Assembly (NCBI GenBank): GCA_017306015.1 | Contig: JAFKJK010000025.1 | Span: 62,001-126,000, forward strand | DNA length: 64,000 nt | Reading direction: 5' to 3' | From: Propionibacteriaceae bacterium | GTDB taxonomy: Bacteria; Actinomycetota; Actinomycetes; Propionibacteriales; Propionibacteriaceae | Shown: piece after piece, positions 33,403-41,737 of the stretch | How the letters are laid out: every line of letters begins with the position of its first letter | How positions within the stretch are numbered: the stretch's first letter is position 1 | Position numbers and translations under genes: made by a program | The notes under the pieces: generated by a model | The model's input: only the letters and a program-made list of their open reading frames with translations | Database searches by the model: none | Told to the model about the DNA's origin: nothing

Positions 33403-35577
33403 GTGAACCCAGCCGAGCCGGTCCACACCGCTCTCGAACATGAGTTGGCGATCGAACAGGCCCACGTCGATCTGGTCTACAAACATCTGAAGAAGGCTGC
33501 CAAGTCAGCCCGCAAAGTCGCCTCCACGGGACGGAAGATCTACCGCTCCGACCGCCAGACGTGGCTGCGCGAGGAGGACGGGACGGCGCTGTTCGAGCGG
33601 GACGCCTTCGCCTTCCAGGCGGCCCGCAGGCTCGCCGAACTCGACGCAGAACACGAGGGCCTGGTCTTCGGCCGCCTCGACCACACCGACGGCGAGATCC
33701 GCTACATCGGCCGGATCGGCGTCCGCGACGACGACTACGAGCCGCTGGTGATCGACTGGCGGGCCCGAGCCGCCGAACCGTTCTACCGCGCCACCGCGTC
33801 CGACCCGATGGACGTCGTCCGCCGGCGCGTGCTGCGCTGCCGCAACGACATCGTCGTCGGCATCGAGGACGACCTGCTCGAGGCGAACACCGACAACGAG
33901 CTGGTGATCATCGGCGAGGGCGCGCTGATGGCCGCGCTGAAGCGTGCCCGGGGGCCGCGGATGCGCGACATCGTCGCCACCATCCAGGCCGAGCAGGACG
34001 AGGCGATCCGCGCCGACTACACCGGCGTCACCACCATCTCCGGCGGGCCGGGCACCGGCAAGACCGTTGTCGCGCTGCACCGCGCGGCGTACCTCCTGTA
34101 CACCAATCGCCGCCGCTTCGAGCGCGGCGGGATCCTGGTGGTCGGACCGTCGTCGCTGTTCATGAACTACATCGAGCGGGTGCTGCCGTCCCTCGGCGAG
34201 GACTCGGTGACCCTGCGTCCGATCGGTGGCGTCGCCGTCGACTCGCTGGGGCTGACCGCGACCCGGATCGACTCGGCCGCGGCCGCGGTGGTCAAGGGCA
34301 GCCTGCGAATGGTGCCCGTGCTGAAGAGGCTGGTGAACCTGCCGATGCTGGGCATCGACCAGCCCGGCGTCCGGGTCACCGTCAAGGGCGAGGTGCTCAG
34401 CCTGAGCCCGTCGCAGCTCGCCAGGATCCGGGGCGAGGTGCTCTCCCGGCACCGGCTCAACAAGGGCCGGGACGCCGCGGAGGACGCCGTGCTGGGCGCC
34501 CTGATCGCACAGGTGCCCGAGGAACTGGGGCTCGATCCGGACGTGTCCCGGGAGCTGATCACCGACTCGGCCGCGTACCAGATGTTCCTGCGCGCCTGGT
34601 GGCCGGACCTCGACGCGGCCGACGTGCTGAACCGGCTGGCCGACCCGCGGGTGGTCGCCCAGGTCGCGGACGGTGTCCTCGATGCCGCCGAGCAGGCCGA
34701 ACTGGCCTCGTCCTTCGGCCACGACGGCTGGTCGGTCGCCGACGCCGCGCTGCTGGACGAGCTCGTGGAGATCCTGGGACCCATCCAGGAGGACGCCGAC
34801 GAGGAGCCGCTGCTGTTCCTTCCCGACGGCACCGAGATGACCGAGGTGGTGACCACCGCCGACCGGCTGGCCAGGACGCACGAGGCCGACCCGGACGCGG
34901 AGCCGCACGACACCTTCGCCCATGTGCTCGTCGACGAGGCGCAGGACCTGTCGCCGATGCAGTGGCGGATGCTGCGCCGGCGCGGCCCGCAGGCCAGCTG
35001 GACGCTGGTCGGCGACCTCGCGCAGAGCTCGTGGCCCGACCTGGACGAGTCGGCGAGGGCGATGGCCGAGATCGCCGGCTCCGGGACGCACCGCACCTAC
35101 CGGCTGTCCACGAACTACCGCAGCCCGGCCGAGGTCTTCGACCTCGCCGCCGAGGTGGTGCGCCGGTCCTACCCGCAGGCCGACCTGCCGAACGCCGTCC
35201 GCTCCACCGGGGTGCAGCCGCTCCTGCTCACGGTGGACGAGCCGGACCTGGCCGCGCGGCTGGACGCCCAGCTCGCCGAACTCGCCGGCCAGGTCGAGGG
35301 CACCATCGGGGTGATCGCGCCCCCGTCCCGGCTGGACGCGCTGGTCGCGGCCGACCTGCCGTCGGTCCGGGCGGCGTCCGGACGGATCAGCTTCATCCTG
35401 CCGCTCGACGCCAAGGGCCTGGAGTACGACGGCGTGGTCGTCGTCTCGCCGGACGAGGTCGTGGCTGAGTCACCGGGCGGCGTCCGGGTGCTGTACGTGG
35501 CGCTGACGCGTCCCACCCAGCGTCTGGTCACGATCGACGTCGGCGGTCCGGGGGCCTGGCGCGACGGCATCGCCTGA
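33403..35577 (+). CDS. HelD-family superfamily 1 helicase-like protein
   Basis: A 724-residue protein of the HelD type, an RNA-polymerase-associated SF1 ATPase that recycles stalled or post-termination RNA polymerase. The N-terminal helical region (ELAIEQAHVDLVYKHLKKA) would reach into the polymerase secondary channel. The Walker A motif is ISGGPGTGKTVVALH, motif II is HVLVDEAQDLSPMQWR, and motifs III (TLVGDLAQSSW), IV (RLSTNYRSPAEVF) and VI (VLYVALTRPTQRL) are visible. The GTG at 33403 is spaced seven bases from AGAAGGA and preferred over the GTG at 33397. TAGACT at 33365 is a candidate -10. Confidence 0.9.
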   Translation: MNPAEPVHTALEHELAIEQAHVDLVYKHLKKAAKSARKVASTGRKIYRSDRQTWLREEDGTALFERDAFAFQAARRLAELDAEHEGLVFGRLDHTDGEIRYIGRIGVRDDDYEPLVIDWRARAAEPFYRATASDPMDVVRRRVLRCRNDIVVGIEDDLLEANTDNELVIIGEGALMAALKRARGPRMRDIVATIQAEQDEAIRADYTGVTTISGGPGTGKTVVALHRAAYLLYTNRRRFERGGILVVGPSSLFMNYIERVLPSLGEDSVTLRPIGGVAVDSLGLTATRIDSAAAAVVKGSLRMVPVLKRLVNLPMLGIDQPGVRVTVKGEVLSLSPSQLARIRGEVLSRHRLNKGRDAAEDAVLGALIAQVPEELGLDPDVSRELITDSAAYQMFLRAWWPDLDAADVLNRLADPRVVAQVADGVLDAAEQAELASSFGHDGWSVADAALLDELVEILGPIQEDADEEPLLFLPDGTEMTEVVTTADRLARTHEADPDAEPHDTFAHVLVDEAQDLSPMQWRMLRRRGPQASWTLVGDLAQSSWPDLDESARAMAEIAGSGTHRTYRLSTNYRSPAEVFDLAAEVVRRSYPQADLPNAVRSTGVQPLLLTVDEPDLAARLDAQLAELAGQVEGTIGVIAPPSRLDALVAADLPSVRAASGRISFILPLDAKGLEYDGVVVVSPDEVVAESPGGVRVLYVALTRPTQRLVTIDVGGPGAWRDGIA

Positions 35578-35599
35578 ACCGTCCCCCGTTGGCTCGGCG

Positions 35600-36502
35600 T
35601 CAGTCGCGGTGCGGCGGGATCTCCCGGAGCCGGGCCAGGATCTCGGCGGTCGCGTGCGAGCGGTTCTGGGTGAAGAAGTGCAGGCCCGGCGCTCCCCCGG
35701 CCAGCAGCCGGTCGCACAGCTCGACGGCGATCTCCAGCCCGACCCGGCGGACGGACGCCGGGTCGTCGGCCACCGCCCGCAGCCGGGCGACGACAGGCGC
35801 GGGCAGCTCGGCCCCGGACAGCGCGGCGAACCGCTCGATCTGGCTGACCACCGTCACCGGCATGATGCCGGCCACGATCGGCAGGGTGCAGCCCCGTGCG
35901 CGCACCCGGTCCACCAGCCGGAAGTAGGCGTCCGCGTCGAAGAACAGCTGGGTGACCGCGAAGTCCGCTCCGGCCTGCTCCTTCTCCGCCAGGACCCGCG
36001 CGTCCAGGTCGAGGTCGAACCGCTCCGGATGCCCGTCCGGGAACGCGCCGACGCCGACGCAGAAGTCACCGGCGGCCTTCACCAGCCGGACCAGCTCGGT
36101 GGCGTGGTCGAGACCGTCCGGGTGACGCTGCCACGGCGCGGACGGGCCGCCCGGGGGGTCGCCCCGGACCGCGAGGATGTGGCTGATGCCGGCGTCCGCG
36201 TAGGAGCCGATCGCACCGTCGAGCTCGGCGACCGACTGGCTGACGCAGGTGAGGTGGCCCATCGTGATGGCGCTCGTCCGCGAACGGATCAGCCGGGTGG
36301 CCTCGATCGTCCGGGCCCGCGTCGAGCCGTTCGCTCCGTAGGTGACCGAGACGAAGTCGGGGTGCAGTGCCCCCAGGCCGCCGATCGCGTCCAGGAGCTG
36401 CGCGGTGCCGGCGTCGTCCTTGGGCGGGAAGAACTCGAACGACATCGTCGGCCGCTCCCCGGTGGCGAGGAGGTCGGCGATGGTGCGTCCGGGCGTGGGC
36501 AT
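35600..36502 (-). CDS. metF: 5,10-methylenetetrahydrofolate reductase
   Basis: An FAD enzyme producing 5-methyl-THF for methionine synthesis; 300 residues. Family motifs are SFEFFPPKDDAG, FVSVTYGANGSTR, HLTCVSQS, HILAVRGDPP, TQLFFDADAYF and PIVAGIMPVT. The ATG at 36502 has TACCCT seven bases upstream (leaderless type). The gene is divergent from the polyprenyl synthase gene with only 51 bases between start codons. The metF-idsA neighbourhood resembles the mycobacterial arrangement. Confidence 0.95.
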   Translation of the reverse strand: MPTPGRTIADLLATGERPTMSFEFFPPKDDAGTAQLLDAIGGLGALHPDFVSVTYGANGSTRARTIEATRLIRSRTSAITMGHLTCVSQSVAELDGAIGSYADAGISHILAVRGDPPGGPSAPWQRHPDGLDHATELVRLVKAAGDFCVGVGAFPDGHPERFDLDLDARVLAEKEQAGADFAVTQLFFDADAYFRLVDRVRARGCTLPIVAGIMPVTVVSQIERFAALSGAELPAPVVARLRAVADDPASVRRVGLEIAVELCDRLLAGGAPGLHFFTQNRSHATAEILARLREIPPHRD

Positions 36503-36553
36503 GCGGGCAAGGGTAGGCCAGCGTCCCCGCAACCGGCGGTCTAGGCTCAGACC

Positions 36554-37657
36554 GTGGTCAGACTGGACGCCCGGGATCCGCTCTCGGCAGCACTGCGTGA
36601 TGCCGTGGGCAGCACCGTCGGCGGCTTCGTCTCCGAGCGTGCGGCGGAACTGGAGGCGCTCGGCGGCGAGCTGGCCGGCCTGACGAGCCTCGCCGAGGCG
36701 TTCACCTCAGGCGGCAAGCGGCTGCGTCCGGCGTTCTGCTGCTGGGGCTGGTCGGCCGCGACCGGCAGCGCCGAGCTGCCGGACGCCGTGCGGCGGGCGG
36801 CGGCGAGCCTCGACCTGCTGCACGTCTCGGCCCTGGTCCACGACGACGTGATGGACGATTCGGCGACGCGGCGCGGCCTTCCGTCCGCGCATGTGCAGCT
36901 GGCCGCCGACCATGCCGCAGCGGCGCGGCGCGGCGAGTCCCAGGCGTTCGGCAGGGCGGGCGCGATCCTGCTCGGGGACCTGCTGCTGATGTGGTCGGTC
37001 GAACTCTTCAACGCCTGCGGCGCGTCCCCGTCGGAACTCGCCGCCGCACAGCCGCTGATGTCGGCCATGCGCTCCGAGGTGACCGCGGGCCAGTTCCTCG
37101 ACATCACGGCCCAGACCCGTCCGGCCCTGGACGCCCGCGGCGATCCGGCGTCCGTGCTCGCCCAGGTGCGTCGGGTCGTCGAGTTCAAGACAGCCCGCTA
37201 CACCGTGGTCCGCCCGCTGCAGGTCGGTGCGGCGCTCGGCGGGGCCGGCCCCGAGCTACTGGCTGCCCTCGAGGCGTACGGCTCGCCGCTGGGACGCGCG
37301 TTCCAGTTCCGCGACGACGTCCTCGGCGTCTTCGGGGACGAGGCCACGACCGGCAAGCCCGCCGGCGACGACCTGCGCGAGGGCAAACTCACCGTCCTGG
37401 TGGCCGAGGCGATGGCCGCCCTCGACGAGCCGGACGCGCTGCTGCTGGCCGAGCTGCTCGGCCGTCCCCTCACCGCGGACGAGGTTGCCGTCGCCCGACG
37501 GCTGATCCTCGAGTCCGGCGCTCTGGCGAGGACCGAGGCCGAGATCGAGTCCGCAGCGGCCGAGGCGCTGGACGCACTCAGCACCCACGGCGTCGACGCC
37601 CCAGCCCGCACGGCCCTGGCCAAGCTGGTGAGAATCGCCACCGACCGCGACGCCTGA
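36554..37657 (+). CDS. Polyprenyl diphosphate synthase (trans-prenyltransferase)
   Basis: A 367-residue class I prenyltransferase that elongates allylic diphosphates with IPP. Both aspartate-rich motifs are present: first DDVMD (Asp97, Asp98, Asp101) in LVHDDVMDDSATRRG, second DDVLGVFGD (Asp254, Asp255). Chain length (GGPP-like or longer) is not decided by these motifs. The position beside metF and the PknL-like kinase matches mycobacterial idsA2. GTG start at 36554 with TAGGCT six bases upstream, hence probably leaderless. Confidence 0.93.
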   Translation: MVRLDARDPLSAALRDAVGSTVGGFVSERAAELEALGGELAGLTSLAEAFTSGGKRLRPAFCCWGWSAATGSAELPDAVRRAAASLDLLHVSALVHDDVMDDSATRRGLPSAHVQLAADHAAAARRGESQAFGRAGAILLGDLLLMWSVELFNACGASPSELAAAQPLMSAMRSEVTAGQFLDITAQTRPALDARGDPASVLAQVRRVVEFKTARYTVVRPLQVGAALGGAGPELLAALEAYGSPLGRAFQFRDDVLGVFGDEATTGKPAGDDLREGKLTVLVAEAMAALDEPDALLLAELLGRPLTADEVAVARRLILESGALARTEAEIESAAAEALDALSTHGVDAPARTALAKLVRIATDRDA

Positions 37658-37658
37658 G

Positions 37659-37682
37659 CACCCCGCCCCGCCGACGGGGGTG
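37659..37682. terminator. Bidirectional hairpin between polyprenyl synthase and thiE
   Basis: CACCCC (37659-37664) and GGGGTG (37677-37682) form a short GC-rich stem in the 28-base gap between two convergent genes. A weak bidirectional terminator is likely. Confidence 0.5.
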
Positions 37683-37685
37683 GGT

Positions 37686-38420
37686 TCAGGAGCGCGGCGG
37701 ACGCGGGGCCGGCTTCGGGGTGGTGAAGGCGTTGAGGGTGACCTTCTCCATCGCCGGGTCGGCGTTCCAGGCCTGGCGCAGCCGCTCCTTCAACTCCGCC
37801 GCCGCGGCCTGCGGGTTCTTCCTCGCCACGATCGCTCGGGTCACACCGATGCGGCGGGCACCGGCGGCGAGCACCCGGTCCAGGTTCTCCGCGTTCACTC
37901 CGCCGACCGCGAACCACGGCTTCGACGCCGGGTCGCCCGGCGGCGCCACCCTGGCGGCGTGGGAGACGAGAGTCAGGCCGGCCCCACCGACCCCGGCGGT
38001 GTTGAACACGGGACTGACGGTGAAGAAGTCCACGCCGTCCTCGGCGATCGCCGCGTCCACCTGCTCGGCGGAGTGGCACGAGCGCCCGACCAGCGCCCAG
38101 CGGTGCAGCGCGGCGTGGGCGGACGCCGCGTCCGGACCGAGCGCGGACAGCTGCAGCACGTCGGCGTTCGCCTTCGCCGCGAGGCCGACGTCGCCGTAGT
38201 TCGAGACGAGCCCCTGGTCGCGGTGGGCGACGGCGCGGAGCGTGGAGATGGCGTCGAGTTGCGTCTCCTCGCTCGCGGACGGGTCGCGCAACTGCACCAT
38301 GTCCGCCCCACCGGCGAGAGCGGCGTCCGCGAGTTCGGACAGGTCACCGCTGCGGCAGTCGGTGATGAACAGCAGCCGGGCGAGCCCCAGCCGCGTCGAA
38401 AGCCCCAGTCTGACGGTCAC
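37686..38420 (-). CDS. thiE: Thiamine phosphate synthase
   Basis: Joins HMP-PP and THZ-P to thiamine phosphate; 244 residues, TIM barrel. Family features are LFITDCRSGDLSELADAALAGGADMVQLRD, VSNYGDVGLAAKANADVLQL, GRSCHSAEQVDAA, DFFTVSPVFNT and PWFAVGGVNAENLDRVLAAGARRIGVTRAI. The GTG at 38420 has TAGGCT six bases upstream. The other thi genes are not in this window. The C-terminus has a longer tail than the minimal enzyme (ALNAFTTPKPAPRPPRS-like). Confidence 0.92.
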   Translation of the reverse strand: MTVRLGLSTRLGLARLLFITDCRSGDLSELADAALAGGADMVQLRDPSASEETQLDAISTLRAVAHRDQGLVSNYGDVGLAAKANADVLQLSALGPDAASAHAALHRWALVGRSCHSAEQVDAAIAEDGVDFFTVSPVFNTAGVGGAGLTLVSHAARVAPPGDPASKPWFAVGGVNAENLDRVLAAGARRIGVTRAIVARKNPQAAAAELKERLRQAWNADPAMEKVTLNAFTTPKPAPRPPRS

Positions 38421-38546
38421 GGCCACAGCCTAGCCACCGGACGCCTGGGGCGGCGGGTCGCGACGAGTGGCCTTGCCGGCTCGCTTACAATCGACGAAGG
38501 TCTGGACTGCCCGCACTTCCCCGAGTCTGTTCCGGAGCCATCGCCT

Positions 38547-40550
38547 ATGACGACTGTGAGCAACACCGACCCCCTGCTGGGGCACATTGTCGACGGCAGA
38601 TACCGGATCAGCCGCAAGCTCGCCCGGGGCGGCATGGCGACCGTCTACCTGGCCGACGACCTCCGGCTGACCCGCACCGTCGCGATCAAGGTGATGCACG
38701 AGAACCTGGGCGCCGACGCCGACTTCGTCGCCCGCTTCGACCGGGAGGCCCGGGCGGCGGCCAAGCTGTCCCACCCCAACGTGGTGTCGGTCTTCGACCA
38801 GGGCATGGACGGCGAGCGTCCCTACATCGTGATGGAGTACGTCGAGGGATCGACGCTGCGGCAGGTGCTCAGCCGGGAGGCGCCGGTGACCCCCCAGCGC
38901 GCCGTGGAACTGATGCTGCCGATCGCGTCGGCGGTGGCGGCTGCGCACGAGGCCGGGATCATCCACCGCGACCTCAAGCCGGAGAACGTGCTCATCTCGC
39001 AGCGCGGCCAGCTGAAGGTCGCCGACTTCGGGCTGGCCCGGGCAGTGACGGCGAACACCGCGACCGCCCAGGGCATGCTGATCGGGACGGTCTCCTACAT
39101 CGCCCCGGAGCTGGTCACCCACGGCCACGCCGACACCCGCTGCGACGTCTACGCCCTCGGCGTGGTGCTGTACGAGATGCTCACCGGGTCCAAGCCGCAC
39201 ACCGGAGACACCCCGATCCAGGTCGCCTACAGCCACGTCCACAACGACCTCGGGCCGCCGTCCGCCGCGGCTCCGGCCCAGTGGCGCGGCACCCACCAGG
39301 GCGTCCCCGACTATCTGGACGCGCTCGTGCTGGCGGCCGCCGCCCGGCAGCCGGCCGACCGGATCCGGGACGCCAAGGTGCTGTTGCACCATCTGCAGGC
39401 CGCCCGCGAGGCGCTGGCGAACGGCGTCCAGCACGATCCGGCGCTGGCCGCCGCGATGCGCCGCACGACCGTGGACGCCACCGATGCGGTCACCGAGCAG
39501 GTTCCGCTCCTGGTGGGGCAGGGCGACGTCCATCCGACGGCGCTGATGCAGTTCGCCCCCTACGTCGCGGGTGAGTTCACCGGGACGGGTGGCTCCGACG
39601 GGATGCCCTTCGACCCGGGGCAGCCCAGCCCGAGCACGTCCGCGCTGGCCGTCCAGCAGCGGCAGGTGAAACGACAGCGCCGCGGCCGGCGCACGCTCGT
39701 GCTGGTGGTCGCCCTGAGCGTCCTGGCCGGGATCGGGGCCTGGTACCTCCTGGCCGGCCGGTTCACCGCCACCCCGGACTTCACGAACCTCACCCAGGAG
39801 CAGGCCCAGGCGCTGGCCACCCAGAAGGGCTTCTCCCTCGGCTTCGACGCCGACTACAGCGAGACCGTCCCCAAGGGACAGGTGGTGCGCACCGATCCGG
39901 CGAAGGGTGCCCGCGTGCTGGTCGGCGGCACCATCGTGGCGTTCCTGTCCAAGGGCCCGGAGCGCTATCCCGTCCCCTCGTTGGCGGGACGGACCGTGGC
40001 CGACGCCGAAGCGGCCCTCGTCGAGGTGCACCTGACCGTCGGCAAGCAGACCGAGGTCTGGGACGAGTCGATCACGCCCGGACAGGTCGTGAGTTCGTCA
40101 CCGACGAGCGGGCAGTCGGTCAAGCCGGGGACGGCGGTGGACCTGAACGTGTCCAAGGGCCCGGCGCCGATCAAGGTCGTCAGCTTCGTCGACAAGCCGT
40201 TCGCCGACGCCGAGGCGTACTACAAGAACGCCGGGCTCGTCGTGCAACGGGCCGAGGACAAGTTCCACAGCACGATCGTCGCCGGCAACGTCATCTCCTC
40301 GAACCCCAAGAGCGGGACGGTGCCCAAGGGCGGCACGATCACGCTCACGGTCTCGAAGGGTCCGGAGATGGTCGGTGTGCCCTGGCTGACCGGCGAGACG
40401 GTGAAGAACGCGTCCGCCGCGCTGAAGAAGCTCGGTTTCAAGGTGAAGGTGGTCTACACCTCGAAGTGGCTCAACACCGTGACCCACACCGATCCCGGGC
40501 AGGGCGCGCAGGCACCGAAGGGCTCGACGGTCACGATCTACGTGGCCTGA
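38547..40550 (+). CDS. pknL: Serine/threonine protein kinase with four PASTA domains (PknL-like)
   Basis: A 667-residue membrane receptor kinase. The cytoplasmic kinase domain (about 15-285) has the glycine loop KLARGGMATVY, catalytic Lys48, HRDLKPEN with Asp142 and DFG with Asp160. The juxtamembrane region is Ser/Thr/Gln-rich. A basic patch RQRRGRRT precedes one transmembrane helix (about 382-402). Four extracellular PASTA domains (about 405-667) each end in a VSKGP-type motif, expected to sense cell-wall fragments or lipid II. The location beside a prenyl synthase and aroG matches mycobacterial pknL rather than pknB. TACAAT near 38486 is a probable -10. Confidence 0.93.
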   Translation: MTTVSNTDPLLGHIVDGRYRISRKLARGGMATVYLADDLRLTRTVAIKVMHENLGADADFVARFDREARAAAKLSHPNVVSVFDQGMDGERPYIVMEYVEGSTLRQVLSREAPVTPQRAVELMLPIASAVAAAHEAGIIHRDLKPENVLISQRGQLKVADFGLARAVTANTATAQGMLIGTVSYIAPELVTHGHADTRCDVYALGVVLYEMLTGSKPHTGDTPIQVAYSHVHNDLGPPSAAAPAQWRGTHQGVPDYLDALVLAAAARQPADRIRDAKVLLHHLQAAREALANGVQHDPALAAAMRRTTVDATDAVTEQVPLLVGQGDVHPTALMQFAPYVAGEFTGTGGSDGMPFDPGQPSPSTSALAVQQRQVKRQRRGRRTLVLVVALSVLAGIGAWYLLAGRFTATPDFTNLTQEQAQALATQKGFSLGFDADYSETVPKGQVVRTDPAKGARVLVGGTIVAFLSKGPERYPVPSLAGRTVADAEAALVEVHLTVGKQTEVWDESITPGQVVSSSPTSGQSVKPGTAVDLNVSKGPAPIKVVSFVDKPFADAEAYYKNAGLVVQRAEDKFHSTIVAGNVISSNPKSGTVPKGGTITLTVSKGPEMVGVPWLTGETVKNASAALKKLGFKVKVVYTSKWLNTVTHTDPGQGAQAPKGSTVTIYVA

Positions 40551-40556
40551 GTTGCG

Positions 40557-41198
40557 TCAGGCCGGCGTCCACGGTTGGCGGTTGCGGAGGTCGGCCAGCT
40601 TCGTCGGGGTCATGTCGTTGTAGCGGGTGAAGGCCAGCTGCCAGCCACGCTCGTTGACCAGGCCGTCGTGGATCGGGAAGCCGGTCGGGGCCGCAACCGC
40701 GCGCAGAAAGTCGATGTGCTCCTTCATCGCCGCCCACGGCCCGTGCAGCGGCACCGCGATCACGTCGACACCGGACGGCACGGCCTCCAGGCTGTCGCCG
40801 GGGTGGAACAGCGTCGGCTCACCCTCGGCCGACAGCACCAGCCCCACGTTGCCGATCCGCGGGATGTCGCGGTGAATGACGGCGTGCAGTCCGCCGACCG
40901 CGGCGATCGTGAGCCCGCCGATGGTCACGCTGCCGTCGGGTGCGAGAGCCTGGGCACGATCGAGTGGCACCACCTGCATCACAGCTGGTTCAACCAGGAT
41001 GCGGGCTTGCGGATTCAGTACCGCGAGCGCCGGCACATGCGCGGGGTCGACGTGGTCGGCGTGCTGGTGGGTGACGAGGACCGCGTCCAGGTCGGTCACC
41101 CCGTGCCAGGCATCGCTGAAGTTCCCCGGGTCGATCAACACGCGAGCGTCCGCGGTCTCGACCAGGACCGCGGAGTGTCCGAGATGGGTGATCTGCAT
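40557..41198 (-). CDS. Metallo-beta-lactamase-fold hydrolase
   Basis: A 213-residue UlaG-like MBL protein. The metal-binding HxHxDH motif is THQHADHVD (His44, His46, Asp48, His49). Further ligands probably come from His residues in GGLHAVIH and HPGD, and PLHGPW. The opening QITHLGHSAVLVETADARVLIDPG is typical of this subgroup. Substrate unknown. AAGGTGGAG precedes the ATG at 41198. It lies seven bases from the convergent kinase stop. Confidence 0.87.
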   Translation of the reverse strand: MQITHLGHSAVLVETADARVLIDPGNFSDAWHGVTDLDAVLVTHQHADHVDPAHVPALAVLNPQARILVEPAVMQVVPLDRAQALAPDGSVTIGGLTIAAVGGLHAVIHRDIPRIGNVGLVLSAEGEPTLFHPGDSLEAVPSGVDVIAVPLHGPWAAMKEHIDFLRAVAAPTGFPIHDGLVNERGWQLAFTRYNDMTPTKLADLRNRQPWTPA

Positions 41199-41266
41199 GG
41201 CTCCACCTTTCGCGTCCGGCGATCTCGGGTCAAGCCCGGGACGACGGGGGCGCGCCGAAGTGTGAG

Positions 41267-41297
41267 TGAACGATTGGGGACTGTCCCCGATCGTTCA
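41267..41297. repeat. Type B dispersed palindromic repeat at the aroQ stop
   Basis: A 31-base near-perfect palindrome. The left arm TGAACGATTGGGGAC and right arm GTCCCCGATCGTTCA differ at one position around a central T. Its last three bases (TCA, 41295-41297) are the complement of the aroQ stop codon, so the repeat supplies the end of that gene and forms a hairpin immediately after it. Confidence 0.87.
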
Positions 41298-41732
41298 GGC
41301 GGTGAGTCTCTCGACCGCGAAGCTCATCGCCATCGTGTACCCGAAGACGCCGAAACCGGTGAGCACGCCCACCGCGAGGTCGGACAGGTAGGAGTGCCGC
41401 CGGAACTCCTCGCGGGCGTGCACGTTGGAGATGTGCACCTCGCAGAACGGGATCTCGACAGCGGCGAACGCGTCCCGGATCGCGATCGAGGTGTGGGTGA
41501 AGGCCCCCGGGTTGATGATCACGAAGCGGGTGCCGTCGCTGCGGGCGGCGTGCAGGCGGTCGACGATGGCACCCTCGTGGTTGCTCTGGAAGGTGTCCAC
41601 GTCCAGGCCGGCAGCGGCGCCCTGGGCCACCAGGGAGGCCTCGATGACAGCGAGCGTGGTGTTGCCATAGATCTCCGGCTCGCGGGTTCCGAGCGTGTTC
41701 AGGTTGGGTCCGTTGATCACCAGGACGTCCAT
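41295..41732 (-). CDS. aroQ: 3-dehydroquinate dehydratase, type II
   Basis: Third step of the shikimate pathway; 145 residues. The type II motifs are VLVINGPNLNTLGTREPEIYG (catalytic Tyr near residue 22), FQSNHEGAIVDRLHAA, VIINPGAFTHTSIAIRDAF and the catalytic His in CEVHISNVHAREEFRRHSY. It starts at the ATG at 41732, five bases after the stop of the fused aroE-aroK gene, so the two are co-transcribed. The stop codon lies within a dispersed repeat. Confidence 0.95.
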   Translation of the reverse strand: MDVLVINGPNLNTLGTREPEIYGNTTLAVIEASLVAQGAAAGLDVDTFQSNHEGAIVDRLHAARSDGTRFVIINPGAFTHTSIAIRDAFAAVEIPFCEVHISNVHAREEFRRHSYLSDLAVGVLTGFGVFGYTMAMSFAVERLTA

Positions 41733-41737
41733 GGCGC

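Noticed and set aside
35573..35600. TGAACCGTCCCCC at the helD stop as another dispersed repeat unit
   Set aside because: Only the first six bases and a C-run resemble the family; the match is too short.
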